The notes below the pieces were generated by a model that was not told where the DNA came from, searched no databases, and saw nothing but the letters and a program-made list of their open reading frames with translations. 64,000 bases of DNA from a virus. The position numbers and the translations under genes are program-made. The stretch covers positions 62,001 through 126,000 of IMG/VR virus record IMGVR_UViG_3300033153_013547; one strand, 5' to 3'. This document shows, piece after piece, positions 7,546 through 15,433 of this stretch. Each line of letters starts with the position of its first letter. The first letter of the stretch is position 1.

Positions 7546-7555
7546 TAACCAATTG

Positions 7556-10315
7556 TTATTTCTGTTGTTTTCCTCCTTGAAGTTGTCTCAATACTTCTTC
7601 CCAGTTGACATCATCTTGATGTTTTCTGAGAATTACCTTGGCAATTATCTGGGGTAGCCTGGTATTTCTTACTCTGGCTTCTTTCATCAGAGCATCCACA
7701 ATTGCTACTCCTTTGTCTGTTTTCAGCATAGGACAGAAACCTATATTGAGAACAGGTTGAACCAGTAGTGATGCATCATCTTCATTGATGTTTTGCATCA
7801 GCAACTCATCATACACTTTTCTTGCCAACAAAACACCCAGTGATTCTTTGGATTGTCCATCTCCTATGAACAGAAGATTGAAGAACCACTTAACCTTGGC
7901 AATTACTTCTTGTTTGGTTGCTGGAATGGGATTTAGCTTATCAGCAATATCCCATATTTCTACTTCTTTGGGTTCCCAGCCTATACCTGCTTTACCAAAG
8001 GTACCTGTGTGTTCTTTGATAGTTTCCAGGTCTGTGGGAACAAACAATACATGATCCCCATCATTGTCTGTGGCATCACACACATATGGTTCTCTTGATC
8101 CATTTCTGGGATCTATTGCTCCAAGCAGTAGAAAATCTCCTTCACCAAGGGCATGCTTGCAGTGTTGGATGATGGTTACATCAATAGCTCCTTGAAATCT
8201 AGGAGCCTTTTTCTGTAATGCCAGACTAAACTTCCCATCCTTTGGGAAATGAGGCATATTGGCTGCCACAAAATTGATTCTTATACCTGCTTGGCTTGCT
8301 ATTTTGTGTAGTTCTGGGTAGTGATATTCTAAAAATGCTTGTAGTCTGTTAGGATCTGATCTGTGGAATCCTATACATCTGGCATAGAATCCTTTTCTGC
8401 CCAAACATCTGAAAGCCATTCTGGCAATCCGTCTTTGTCCACGGGGGGATGTATCTTGTTTTGCTAGGTGTCCTGCATAGACCTGTAGTCCATAAATCTC
8501 ATCTATTTCTGTGATGAGATCATCTACCTCTGTAATTCCCAGTAATTGTTGGGATACATCTGGCATTACATCTCCAAACCATCTGGCAAGTTCTGTTGGA
8601 GCCTTGACAGGAACAGTCAATCCACCTGTAGCTAAATTGGCAATTCTAACTAGGTGGATTTTATCAGTGTCCACAATCTTTCCATCATGGACTTCGAAAT
8701 TGAGACGATCCAGCAGCTTTTTGCCATCTGTTGTCATCAACTTTCTGGTATATGGGCCATCTCTCAAAACACCAGAAATGGGCACAGGTGGTTCAGCCAA
8801 TGCTGCCACAATGACTTTGGGAACTATACAACCACGTAGGTTGTCTAGCTCTACAACGTCAGGAAGACCATATTTAGCCACTCCTGGACGTAAGCAATCA
8901 GCATTGTTGTGGCTGAATACTACCTTTATACCCCTTTTACGGAGTTCTTCAAGGTCTGGATGGTTCCAGTTTGAAACATCCAGAATGGTAACCTTGCCGC
9001 CCCAACCAATCTTGCTGGCTTTGACGCGGCATTTGATTTTCATAGCAAACGTATGGACTGGAATTACTCCCAGTCTGTTTCTGTCATCTCTGAATTTACC
9101 TGGGAGCATTGTGCACCTAACGTGCTGTGGCTGATCCCAGGACAGCAATTCCATACGTCTTCGTGGAAATCTGATGACGGTCTGGTTGATTTCATCATCA
9201 AATTCCCAATCTTCTTTATCGTTATCTAAATGTAGAACATCCAGCCTTGGACGGCTGAATATCAACTTTCCTCCTTCTTCTCTGATCTCAAAACTGGGGA
9301 TTCTGTCTGGCGACTCCCCTGCGCCAGGTGTTCCAGCAATAGTACGTAGTAGCACAAATTCCATTTCGTGCCATTTTCCTAATGCTGAATCACTGTCGAT
9401 CACCACGCACATTCTGTCGTGGTCCAGATCGACATCTGCCACGGTTCCTGATGCTACAAGAACGGGCCCCACTTCCATGTGGGTTTTGATAACGGAGACC
9501 TGGTGTAGTTCTCCGTTTCTAGTAGATTGTCCGCCATCCTTGGCGAATCTTCTGGGGTTGTATAGGCTATAAAACTCTTTCCAGTCCTTATGACGGGTAT
9601 CAACCAAGATTCCCTCGTATCTTGGTTGCATTAGAGGACCTGGATTTTCCCCGTCACAGATCCACTGTTGAACTGACATTGGCAGACCTCTGAACCTTTT
9701 ATCACCCATTCTTACAATGGGTTTGAAGGTCTTGTCCCCTGAAATGGGGATCAATACATGGCTGCCATCTTTGCCAAATTCAAATACTGCTGGTTTGCCT
9801 ATGATTTTGCACGTAAGATTGGCATAATTCCCACGTGGATTTGCCATAGAAATCATATCCAGAACCAGCAGTAGAGCCTTGATCTTGTCATCAACTGGCA
9901 ATCTGGCAAAGGGTTGCATGAACCAGTCAATGAACCTTTCTGCTGACAACACCATCTGTTGCCCTTTGTGCCAAAATAGCACATGAGCAGCAGAGTAAGT
10001 GTCTTTTGTTCCTTGAATTAGCAGACACTTGCCATTGGCAACTTTGCTAATTGCAGGAACAAACCAAACCATCTTTTTCTTGACAAATCCAGGGACATTA
10101 TTTCCAACAATATGAAACTTTCCTGGACCAAGGTGTTTAGACCAGAATTCTTCTGAATCTCTGATGGTCTGGTTGTCAAAAACAGTTTGTTGCTTGCTTT
10201 GTGGAAGAAACCATTGCTTGGCTACCTCCACAAAATCAACTGTATGACTTGTGAATAATTTCACAAGCCATTGAACAATGTCTAGCACCAATCTGGTGCT
10301 GAATTTACACTCCAT
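7556..10315 (-). CDS. large protein with DxDGD motif, candidate divergent two-barrel RNA polymerase
   Basis: 919 residues, starting ten bases after GAGGAG. D750-N-D752-G-D754, in the context CDATDNDGDHVLFVPTD, matches the DxDGD metal-binding signature of the second double-psi barrel in two-barrel RNA polymerases (QDE-1, YonO and multisubunit beta-prime families). About 310 residues upstream, K432-A-S-K435-I-G-W-G-G-K441 followed by VTIL recalls the lysine pair of the first barrel. The spacing suits a single-chain enzyme. The rest shows no domain I recognise. It heads the adjoining minus-strand block. If correct it would transcribe phage genes without the host polymerase. The motif is seen; the fold and role are inference. 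Confidence 0.45.
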   Translation of the reverse strand: MECKFSTRLVLDIVQWLVKLFTSHTVDFVEVAKQWFLPQSKQQTVFDNQTIRDSEEFWSKHLGPGKFHIVGNNVPGFVKKKMVWFVPAISKVANGKCLLIQGTKDTYSAAHVLFWHKGQQMVLSAERFIDWFMQPFARLPVDDKIKALLLVLDMISMANPRGNYANLTCKIIGKPAVFEFGKDGSHVLIPISGDKTFKPIVRMGDKRFRGLPMSVQQWICDGENPGPLMQPRYEGILVDTRHKDWKEFYSLYNPRRFAKDGGQSTRNGELHQVSVIKTHMEVGPVLVASGTVADVDLDHDRMCVVIDSDSALGKWHEMEFVLLRTIAGTPGAGESPDRIPSFEIREEGGKLIFSRPRLDVLHLDNDKEDWEFDDEINQTVIRFPRRRMELLSWDQPQHVRCTMLPGKFRDDRNRLGVIPVHTFAMKIKCRVKASKIGWGGKVTILDVSNWNHPDLEELRKRGIKVVFSHNNADCLRPGVAKYGLPDVVELDNLRGCIVPKVIVAALAEPPVPISGVLRDGPYTRKLMTTDGKKLLDRLNFEVHDGKIVDTDKIHLVRIANLATGGLTVPVKAPTELARWFGDVMPDVSQQLLGITEVDDLITEIDEIYGLQVYAGHLAKQDTSPRGQRRIARMAFRCLGRKGFYARCIGFHRSDPNRLQAFLEYHYPELHKIASQAGIRINFVAANMPHFPKDGKFSLALQKKAPRFQGAIDVTIIQHCKHALGEGDFLLLGAIDPRNGSREPYVCDATDNDGDHVLFVPTDLETIKEHTGTFGKAGIGWEPKEVEIWDIADKLNPIPATKQEVIAKVKWFFNLLFIGDGQSKESLGVLLARKVYDELLMQNINEDDASLLVQPVLNIGFCPMLKTDKGVAIVDALMKEARVRNTRLPQIIAKVILRKHQDDVNWEEVLRQLQGGKQQK

Positions 10316-10376
10316 GACACACTCCTCTGTTAGTTAAATAGTAACAGCAACTACTCTTCTGTCTGTGGCACCTCCT

Positions 10377-10772
10377 TCAGAAGTGGCAACCAAGTTCACC
10401 GATGGTAAACTTGTATTTGGGGTTTGTTTTGACGTAGAAGTCCCATATTTCGAGAGGGATGTCATCCAAGAAATTGTCAGTCATCCACTCTTCGAAATCT
10501 TCGCCGTAGTAGTTCTTGGGATCCAGGTACGGCAAAGTTTGCCTGACGAGAGCACGTGCCAGATGTCGCTCCAGTTTGTGCTGGATTATGGTGCCTTCTA
10601 TCTCATCATAGCAGTTCATAGGGTTGAACTCTACTATAGTGCTCCACCCCCCAACCGTGGCTTTCCACCAAGCCGTATATTTCTCAATGGACGACTGGTA
10701 GATAGTCACGAACAACAGTTCAAATAGCACACCACATATGGTGATGCTACCTGGCAACGATGTAAAATCCAT
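10377..10772 (-). CDS. hypothetical protein, 131 aa
   Basis: The start at 10772 (MDFTSLPGSITICG) has GGAG with the same GGAGTGTGTG spacer as its two neighbours. The frame stays open for 70 more codons upstream, but those come from an inserted GC-rich element and are not counted. The N-terminus is hydrophobic (ITICGVLFELLFVTIY), so it may be membrane-associated. The remainder is acidic and aromatic (DFEEWMTDNFLDDIPLEIWD). No family recognised. Confidence 0.68.
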   Translation of the reverse strand: MDFTSLPGSITICGVLFELLFVTIYQSSIEKYTAWWKATVGGWSTIVEFNPMNCYDEIEGTIIQHKLERHLARALVRQTLPYLDPKNYYGEDFEEWMTDNFLDDIPLEIWDFYVKTNPKYKFTIGELGCHF

Positions 10773-10803
10773 CACACACTCCATAGAATATAAATTTGGT
10801 TGA

Positions 10804-10955
10804 AACTCTCTCTCAACCGCCCCTACGGGGGCGTAGCGCCGCAGCAGGCGGGTCAAAGCCGAGCGCGACCGAGCTTGCCGAAGGTCGTGCGTAGTGCGAA
10901 GCAGTGCTTTGATGCGCCTGACCGGCGCGTATAATGAAAAAGTTGAGAGAGAGTT
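10804..10955. mobile_element. GC-rich 152-bp element with 14-bp terminal inverted repeats
   Basis: AACTCTCTCTCAAC at 10804-10817 and its exact complement at 10942-10955 bracket about 124 bp of strongly GC-rich DNA in an AT-rich neighbourhood. The interior contains smaller palindromes (CCCCTACGGGG near 10820). It lies just upstream of the 10377 gene and extends its reading frame. This looks like a miniature non-autonomous inserted element; no transposase and no target-site duplication are evident. Confidence 0.5.
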
Positions 10956-11050
10956 AGCAAACAGCGTACATGTTGTTAGCATTTTACATATTTATAGCTT
11001 ATTGATATAGTAGCCTTCGTTACTCTTTCTCTCCCCTATAAGAACGGAGT

Positions 11051-11083
11051 AAAAAAATACCTGCCCCCATTACAGGGGCAGGT
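11051..11083 (-). terminator. rho-independent terminator after the 11092 gene
   Basis: On the minus strand ACCTGCCCC pairs with GGGGCAGGT around a 7-nt loop and is followed by seven T. It begins nine bases past the stop of the 11092 gene, a textbook position. Confidence 0.85.
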
Positions 11084-11091
11084 TGGGATGG

Positions 11092-11445
11092 TTACTGTGT
11101 GATGACACGAGTTTCTTGGACTGTGTTGGCTTCGCAGGCTTTACGAAGCCTTTCCCCATCGTTCTGGGAAATGGTCTCGATCAACTTTGCCACTTTGGTA
11201 GCGGTCTTTTTGTCGACTGGAATCCACTTTCCGTTGTCGGGGCGACGAATTCGGATATCGAATCCGTCAGGACTTACAGTAACCATGATGCTGGTTTTGG
11301 AATCATTGGAATTGAGGAAGAAAAACCAGTTAACCTCCTTGTTCCCTGTCAAGCGGATGCCCCCGCTGTTGGCATTGAAATCTCCGACGGGGAACAACCC
11401 CTTTGGGCTGTTGTCGATGATTTCCACGTTTTTAAAGTAGCTCAT
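11092..11445 (-). CDS. hypothetical protein, 117 aa
   Basis: The ATG at 11445 follows GGAGTGTGCGTT. The protein is strand-rich (NWFFFLNSND, TSIMVTVSPDGFDIRI) with a C-terminal helix (KTATKVAKLIETISQND). The beta-then-helix layout resembles a single-stranded DNA or RNA binding fold, but no motif supports that. It has its own terminator. Function unknown. Confidence 0.72.
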   Translation of the reverse strand: MSYFKNVEIIDNSPKGLFPVGDFNANSGGIRLTGNKEVNWFFFLNSNDSKTSIMVTVSPDGFDIRIRRPDNGKWIPVDKKTATKVAKLIETISQNDGERLRKACEANTVQETRVITQ

Positions 11446-11476
11446 AACGCACACTCCTAAAAGTTTGTTTGTCACG

Positions 11477-11677
11477 CACATCCCGTGACATAGTCTTCAG
11501 GACGAACTGCGGCTTGGCCTAGCCCCGAGCGTTAGCGAGCCCAGGAGAAGAAATGGGAGAGGTCTGACTACCATTAAAATATAAAACATGTCAGACCTGA
11601 AGGGTTCCTATTTCTTCGGATGGGTGTAGGGCTAGGCCAAGGGAGAGCAGTTTGTCACAATGTATGTCACGGATGTG
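11477..11677. repeat. nested four-layer palindrome, about 200 bp
   Basis: Four inverted-repeat pairs are nested around one centre: 11477-11491/11664-11677 (CACATCCCGTGACAT, one extra base), 11513-11525/11629-11641 (CTTGGCCTAGCCC, perfect 13 bp), 11548-11554/11610-11616 (AAGAAAT) and 11561-11568/11590-11597 (GGTCTGAC). No gene fits. It could be a structured RNA, a cruciform or a replication or packaging site. Confidence 0.7.
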
Positions 11678-11682
11678 AGATC

Positions 11683-11744
11683 GTCTAAAGTTGCGCTAGT
11701 CTCCTTTCTTTTCAAATAAATAAGTGGCTAGCGCAACTTTAGAC
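11683..11744. repeat. perfect 17-bp inverted repeat, 28-nt loop
   Basis: GTCTAAAGTTGCGCTAG at 11683-11699 is exactly complementary to 11728-11744. The loop is pyrimidine- then A-rich. It immediately follows the nested palindrome, and together they fill most of the gap between the two minus-strand gene blocks. From 11745 to 12051 I see nothing convincing; a 63-codon plus-strand frame there has no binding site. Confidence 0.75.
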
Positions 11745-12051
11745 ACCTTATGGATGTCTTTTTGACTTAGAAAAGGCGGTCAGAAATAGAAGAACCTTTC
11801 TCTATCTCCCCCCACCTGGAGAATTGCAAAATTGTCAAAAAGCATCATTGTGTAAACTACAAGCAAGTAATGTGCTACTTATTCTTAGATTGTATCATAT
11901 TGTTCTTAGATTATGCCACATCCTGAACTCAAAGCAAAACAGGGGGCATAGACGTGTTGTATGTGCAGAAGGCGATGGTCTGCCGAAGGCAACACAATGT
12001 AATATTATCTATTAAAGTTGCCCTCAGCAGACCCATCAACATCAATCCAAG

Positions 12052-12222
12052 CTAATCACTTGGGAAAATGGGATACCGTGGATCATCCAGATCCTGGGGG
12101 GGGTCTTCCACTTCATAATGTGGACACCCATCACAATCTGGGCCTACGATATCCGTCAAGCCACACACCGACTCGTTGTCGGATAGGCTAAACCACAGAT
12201 GGACACAGGCCTCTTTTTCCAT
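12052..12222 (-). CDS. small acidic protein, 56 aa, last gene of the island
   Basis: The ATG follows GGAGGAAAGAG. The product starts MEKEACVHLWFSLSDNESVC, has a DCDGCPHYEVED segment with two closely spaced cysteines and a histidine, and ends in an acidic, proline-rich tail. The cysteines (CGL, CDGC) could bind metal. It has a leader-element copy upstream (12231-12321). Function unknown. Confidence 0.6.
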   Translation of the reverse strand: MEKEACVHLWFSLSDNESVCGLTDIVGPDCDGCPHYEVEDPPQDLDDPRYPIFPSD

Positions 12223-12230
12223 CTCTTTCC

Positions 12231-12321
12231 TCCTTCAAGAAAGAATCACTATGCATTCATCATGGCACAATGTAGCTTCATGGCCACCAGCTACTCGGCC
12301 AAGCAGTTTAGTCACGAGGAT
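12231..12321 (-). repeat. leader element, copy a
   Basis: Leader of the 12052 gene. Hairpin 1 (12272-12294) is GTAGCT/AGCTAC. Hairpin 2 is degenerate (ACTATG in place of GCCATG). Hairpin 3 is replaced by a TTCTTTCTTGAAGG segment. The upstream end carries the GATCCTCGTGACTAAA-type boundary that overlaps the stop of the preceding gene. Confidence 0.8.
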
Positions 12322-12631
12322 CTATAACCCCTTCGATTTCATAGTCATCAACCTCTTCGATTTCACGGTCATTATTATAATCATACGAAACTTCATCGAT
12401 CCCCACCCTGAAGAGTGGGGATCCTCCACCACACGCGTCGAGGAACGCCATCTTTACCTGATGGGGATTTTGCCAATCATCATCAGGTTCGATGATCTTA
12501 ACCCCCCGTGTACTTGCAACAATACGGCCACCGATCTCATCAATGGCAAGAAACGCAGGCTTGCCATCATCGGTAACCGACATGAATGCCCCATATGTTA
12601 AATTGAAGTAGTTGTTAAAAAACAGATTCAT
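12308..12631 (-). CDS. hypothetical protein, 107 aa
   Basis: AAGGAGGAAGAG directly precedes the ATG. The N-terminal part is beta-like with a glycine-rich core (FLAIDEIGGRIVASTRGVKI); the C-terminal 30 residues are very acidic and tyrosine-rich (DYNNDREIEEVDDYEIE). It ends in DPRD, as does the 12732 product, because the leader repeat overlaps the 3' end. No family recognised. A leader-element copy lies immediately upstream. Confidence 0.7.
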   Translation of the reverse strand: MNLFFNNYFNLTYGAFMSVTDDGKPAFLAIDEIGGRIVASTRGVKIIEPDDDWQNPHQVKMAFLDACGGGSPLFRVGIDEVSYDYNNDREIEEVDDYEIEGVIDPRD

Positions 12632-12634
12632 CTC

Positions 12635-12747
12635 TTCCTCCTTAGAAAGAAATCATCACACTTTCGTAGTGATCAAGTGATCGGATGATCACACGTAGCT
12701 TCATGGCCACCAGCTACTCGGCCACACAGCTTTAGTCACGAGGATCC
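12635..12747 (-). repeat. leader element, copy b (variant type)
   Basis: Leader of the 12308 gene. Hairpin 1 (12695-12717) is GTAGCT/AGCTAC. Hairpins 2 and 3 are replaced by GTGATC-ATCC-GATCAC and a CACT-ACGAA-AGTG stem. The same variant occurs at 17471-17577, so two leader types coexist. Confidence 0.8.
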
Positions 12748-12887
12748 AGATCCAACTCAGGATCCAGATCCAAGACATCAACATCAACCCCCCATCTGCA
12801 ATCTTGTTGATAAACAAGATCGCACTCTTCTCCCTCGGAAAGGAGGCAAGTTATGCCATCCTTCCCTAGGTATTTGCATTTTTTCAT
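12732..12887 (-). CDS. small cysteine-rich acidic protein, 51 aa
   Basis: The ATG at 12887 lies after GGGAGAAGAAAA. The first half holds four cysteines (MKKCKYLGKDGITCLL, EECDLVYQQDC) that could form a zinc knuckle; the second half is an aspartate-leucine repeat (DVDVLDLDPELDLDPRD). The longer open frame upstream is leader repeat, not coding. Function unknown. Confidence 0.6.
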   Translation of the reverse strand: MKKCKYLGKDGITCLLSEGEECDLVYQQDCRWGVDVDVLDLDPELDLDPRD

Positions 12888-12901
12888 TTTTCTTCTCCCT
12901 T

Positions 12902-12982
12902 GCCCCAAAGCACAACTCTTTGGGGCAAATCGCCATGCATTCATCATGGCACAATGCAGCCACAGTGCTAACGGCTGCTCAG
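12902..12982 (-). repeat. leader element, copy c
   Basis: Leader of the 12732 gene. Hairpin 3 (12903-12925) is CCCCAAAG/CTTTGGGG, hairpin 2 (12932-12950) is GCCATG/CATGGC, and hairpin 1 (12956-12978) is GCAGCC/GGCTGC, changed on both sides relative to copy a. Confidence 0.85.
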
Positions 12983-12990
12983 CTAAAATG

Positions 12991-13956
12991 TTAAACAGGC
13001 ACAATCGAGTCGCTTCCTGCCTGCAACCTGCGCCTGTTTCCCAACACGATCCCCTCTTTCGTGTTGGCGTAGCAGTAACTGCAAAGGTGTGGGCAGGTGT
13101 TATATTGCCCGATGTCTTTGCTGGCAGCGCATCCGCAGATGCGCCGCTGCCCTGAATCTTTCAGTCCGGCTGGAGTGCCGAAAAGTTTCAGCAGTGCCGG
13201 ATCATTATTTGAGATTCGGAGCAACAGCTCGTCATCGATACATTTGTTTGGCTCGATGCTTGGTTGCTGAAGATCGAGCGGCTCGGCGCAAGTCGCCAAT
13301 TTTAGCCCCCATTGCTGATTCAATCTTACCAAACCTGAAGCTGTCTCACGCATTAAAAATGGTGTGAAATCGAGCCATTTGACGCCCTTTGCCTTTAGGT
13401 TGTTTCGGACTTTACCATAAGCGTCCATATAACTGAAAACCAACTTTTCCGTATATGGATGCAATTGGTCGCCCACTCGTTTAACCTTTTCGAGAAGTCG
13501 CTCAACATTGAGCTCTTCTGTTAAGATTAGAGGATCGAAACGCCAAATCACTCTATGCTTGCCAAGACGGTTGGACAACTCTTGGAATGATTGAATGCGC
13601 GACTCCAGAGGCGGCACATTCGGTTCCAACGCGCCGCCATGGTCTGCGACATAGTCGTTGACCGTGAACTGGAAATAGTAGGCGACGCCTACTTGATCCA
13701 GCTTTTTAAGGTGTTTCATCAAGGGTTTTGGATTCTTACTCCAAAAAACGATGGCGCGCATACGCTCAAAGGAAACAAACTGGGATTTCCCATTAAAAGG
13801 ATTAACCCAGCGTGAATAGCCTTCTTCGAGTCGTCGCATAAACCAATCAGAATAAAAGGCTGGAATATCGGTAGATCGACTAGCCGATATAACTTCCGGC
13901 GCCACAGCCGTATGCACTCCACTGGATGTGGAGATTTCAGTTCTTTTCCACCTCAT
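12991..13956 (-). CDS. DUF1848 family protein, 321 aa
   Basis: Full-length match to the DUF1848 family pattern: an early VISASRSTDIPAFYSDWFM block, an IVFWSKNPKPLMKHL block, YYFQFTVNDY, and a C-terminal cysteine cluster (RRICGCAASKDIGQYNTCPH, then CSYCYAN) that in the family is thought to hold a metal or iron-sulfur centre. The biochemical role of the family is unsettled. It starts after GGGAGAGTAG. It sits in a minus-strand block of nucleotide- and ADP-ribose-related genes with a leader element upstream. Confidence 0.88.
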   Translation of the reverse strand: MRWKRTEISTSSGVHTAVAPEVISASRSTDIPAFYSDWFMRRLEEGYSRWVNPFNGKSQFVSFERMRAIVFWSKNPKPLMKHLKKLDQVGVAYYFQFTVNDYVADHGGALEPNVPPLESRIQSFQELSNRLGKHRVIWRFDPLILTEELNVERLLEKVKRVGDQLHPYTEKLVFSYMDAYGKVRNNLKAKGVKWLDFTPFLMRETASGLVRLNQQWGLKLATCAEPLDLQQPSIEPNKCIDDELLLRISNNDPALLKLFGTPAGLKDSGQRRICGCAASKDIGQYNTCPHLCSYCYANTKEGIVLGNRRRLQAGSDSIVPV

Positions 13957-13968
13957 CTACTCTCCCTA

Positions 13969-14048
13969 CCCCAAAGCACAACTCTTTGGGGCAAATCGCC
14001 ATGCATTCATCATGGCACAATGCAACTTCATTGCTATCAGTTGCTCAG
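13969..14048 (-). repeat. leader element, copy d
   Basis: Leader of the DUF1848 gene. Hairpins 3 (13969-13991) and 2 (13998-14016) match the consensus. Hairpin 1 (14022-14044) is GCAACT/AGTTGC, a second double compensatory change relative to GTAGCT/AGCTAC. Confidence 0.85.
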
Positions 14049-14057
14049 CTAATTAAT

Positions 14058-14582
14058 TCACCAATTCTGTTGAACAAACGCCACAATGGCGTCAAAGGTG
14101 TTTAGATCAACATCTTTGACGCCATTGTTGCCAATGATGGTCAACGGAATCCCCAGGCCAAGGGCAATCCTTATCCCCTGGCCTGTACCACCAAGGCCCC
14201 GTTTGTTAGACGGAGCAGCAATTACAGAATCACAACCAAAAATGATTCTGTAATTCCTTCCGTGCAACTTCCTTGCCCCCATAGACAAATATCCTGGGGC
14301 AGGATGATATTTGTCAACGGAAGCAAAGGCCGCCTGGTCGCTCATGGACAAAACATGAACGACCTTGCAAAGGCCCTGGATTTGAGAATTGTACGACGGC
14401 CACGGCACATGACCTTCAGTACTTATTCCCAAATTTCTGGCATGCTCGATGGCAACTTTGTCAATACCATCAGCGCAGCCAGAGACAACTACAGACCCTT
14501 TATCAAGAGATTCTACAATCTCTCTGACAATGCGGATCTGGGGACCAGAGGGGTCTCTGGTCCCTATCACAGCAATCTTCAT
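14058..14582 (-). CDS. SLOG-fold (LOG/DprA-like) nucleotide-binding protein
   Basis: 174 residues beginning MKIAVIGTRDPSG, then VVSGCADGIDKVAIEHARNL, the classic SLOG-superfamily pattern (DprA, LOG, DUF2493/YspA groups) in which these loops bind a nucleotide or NAD-like ligand. A conserved GLGGTGQGIRIAL stretch follows near residue 130. Such proteins occur widely in nucleotide-signalling defence and counter-defence loci. The start follows AAGGAGAAAAGGA. The ligand is unknown; a phage role in sensing or removing a host signal nucleotide is inference. Confidence 0.78.
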   Translation of the reverse strand: MKIAVIGTRDPSGPQIRIVREIVESLDKGSVVVSGCADGIDKVAIEHARNLGISTEGHVPWPSYNSQIQGLCKVVHVLSMSDQAAFASVDKYHPAPGYLSMGARKLHGRNYRIIFGCDSVIAAPSNKRGLGGTGQGIRIALGLGIPLTIIGNNGVKDVDLNTFDAIVAFVQQNW

Positions 14583-14589
14583 TCCTTTT

Positions 14590-14666
14590 CTCCTTCAAAA
14601 AAGAATCGCCATGCATTCATCATGGCACAATGTAGCTTCATGGCCATCAGCTACTCGGCCAGGCAG
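14590..14666 (-). repeat. leader element, copy e
   Basis: Leader of the SLOG gene. Hairpin 2 (14608-14626) is GCCATG/CATGGC and hairpin 1 (14632-14654) is GTAGCT/AGCTAC. Hairpin 3 is replaced by a TTCTTTTTTGAAGG-like segment, as in copy a. Confidence 0.82.
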
Positions 14667-14673
14667 ACAATTG

Positions 14674-14934
14674 TTAATGAACAATCACTCCATCTTTCAC
14701 CCTTCTTAGGGCAAAGATGAAGTCATCGCCTTGCATATAGACGATGACCTTTACATCCGAGGTGTCGAAACACTCTATACTGGTCTCGACAAATTTTAAG
14801 GGATCGTTAAGGTACGCATCAGCGTCATTAACATCCAGCACCCATGTGCCGGTTATCGGGAGCCTAAACGCCTCCCGAATGATAACATGTGATCCCGGAC
14901 TTGCCGGGATCGTGGGGTATATAATTCTCCTCAT
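14674..14934 (-). CDS. hypothetical protein, 86 aa
   Basis: The ATG at 14934 has GGAG with a six-base spacer; the ATG two codons earlier overlaps the binding site. The protein (MRRIIYPTIPASPGSHVIIR) has alternating strands and ends in a beta hairpin (VKVIVYMQGDDFIFALRRV). No family recognised. It is preceded by leader-element copy f. Confidence 0.65.
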   Translation of the reverse strand: MRRIIYPTIPASPGSHVIIREAFRLPITGTWVLDVNDADAYLNDPLKFVETSIECFDTSDVKVIVYMQGDDFIFALRRVKDGVIVH

Positions 14935-14948
14935 CCCCATCTCCTTTG

Positions 14949-15034
14949 CCCCAAAGCACAACTCTTTGGGGTAAAATCGCCATGTATTCATCATGGCACA
15001 ATGTAGCCTTATGACTATCGGCTGCTCAGTCAAG
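14949..15034 (-). repeat. leader element, copy f
   Basis: Leader of the 14674 gene. Hairpins 3 (14949-14971) and 2 (14979-14997) are intact. Hairpin 1 (15003-15025) is GCAGCC/GGCTAC, with one C-A mismatch, the only copy with an imperfect first stem. Confidence 0.82.
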
Positions 15035-15039
15035 AGAAC

Positions 15040-15423
15040 TTAGGCAGAATCTCTGATCTTCATCAGGATCCTGCCCAGATGGTTCAGTCCAACTCCGTTG
15101 CTTACGCCCCAGAATTGGTCTCCCCACCAATTCTCTTCAACGATCTCCCCCTTTATGGCCTGAAGTTTGGCCATAAAGACAGGATCGCTGAACTTTTTAC
15201 TTACCAGATCCTCCATGATCTGGAGTTTGACCTGATCCCAGTCAGGCCTAAGCCTAACTGTTTTGCCAATCTTTTTGGCAATAAACCCGTTGGTCACACC
15301 AACGAATCTTGCCTGATCAGCAGGATCAGTACACTTTGCCTTCTGGTACTCCACCTCCACACAGTACCCTAACGAATTAGGACACATGTTGGACAGAAAC
15401 CAGAAGATGCCCCTGAATCTCAT
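15040..15423 (-). CDS. NADAR-family protein (YbiA-like, DUF1768)
   Basis: 127 residues that follow the NADAR pattern end to end: FWFLSNMCPN near the start, VEYQKAK, AKKIGKTVRLRPDWDQVK, IVEENWWGDQFWGV and GLNHLGRILMKIR. NADAR enzymes cleave N-glycosidic bonds in ADP-ribose-type or riboflavin-intermediate substrates, and some remove ADP-ribose from guanine in DNA. The ATG at 15423 follows AAGGAGGTGATT. It lies directly downstream of the macrodomain gene with no leader element of its own, so the two form an operon. A counter-defence role against DNA ADP-ribosylation is likely but inferred. Confidence 0.88.
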   Translation of the reverse strand: MRFRGIFWFLSNMCPNSLGYCVEVEYQKAKCTDPADQARFVGVTNGFIAKKIGKTVRLRPDWDQVKLQIMEDLVSKKFSDPVFMAKLQAIKGEIVEENWWGDQFWGVSNGVGLNHLGRILMKIRDSA

Positions 15424-15433
15424 AATCACCTCC

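Noticed and set aside
7334-7552. 72-codon minus frame downstream of the 919-aa gene
   Set aside because: Overlaps the terminator hairpin and the start of the next gene; sequence is tryptophan/histidine-rich noise.
8511-9134. 207-codon plus-strand frame opposite the 919-aa gene
   Set aside because: Serine- and leucine-rich antisense shadow of a well-supported gene, with no ribosome binding site.
10773-10982. 70-residue N-terminal extension of the 10377 product
   Set aside because: It is translated from the GC-rich inserted element, while a good binding site supports the ATG at 10772.
11824-12015. 63-codon plus-strand frame
   Set aside because: No binding site and on the opposite strand to both neighbouring blocks.
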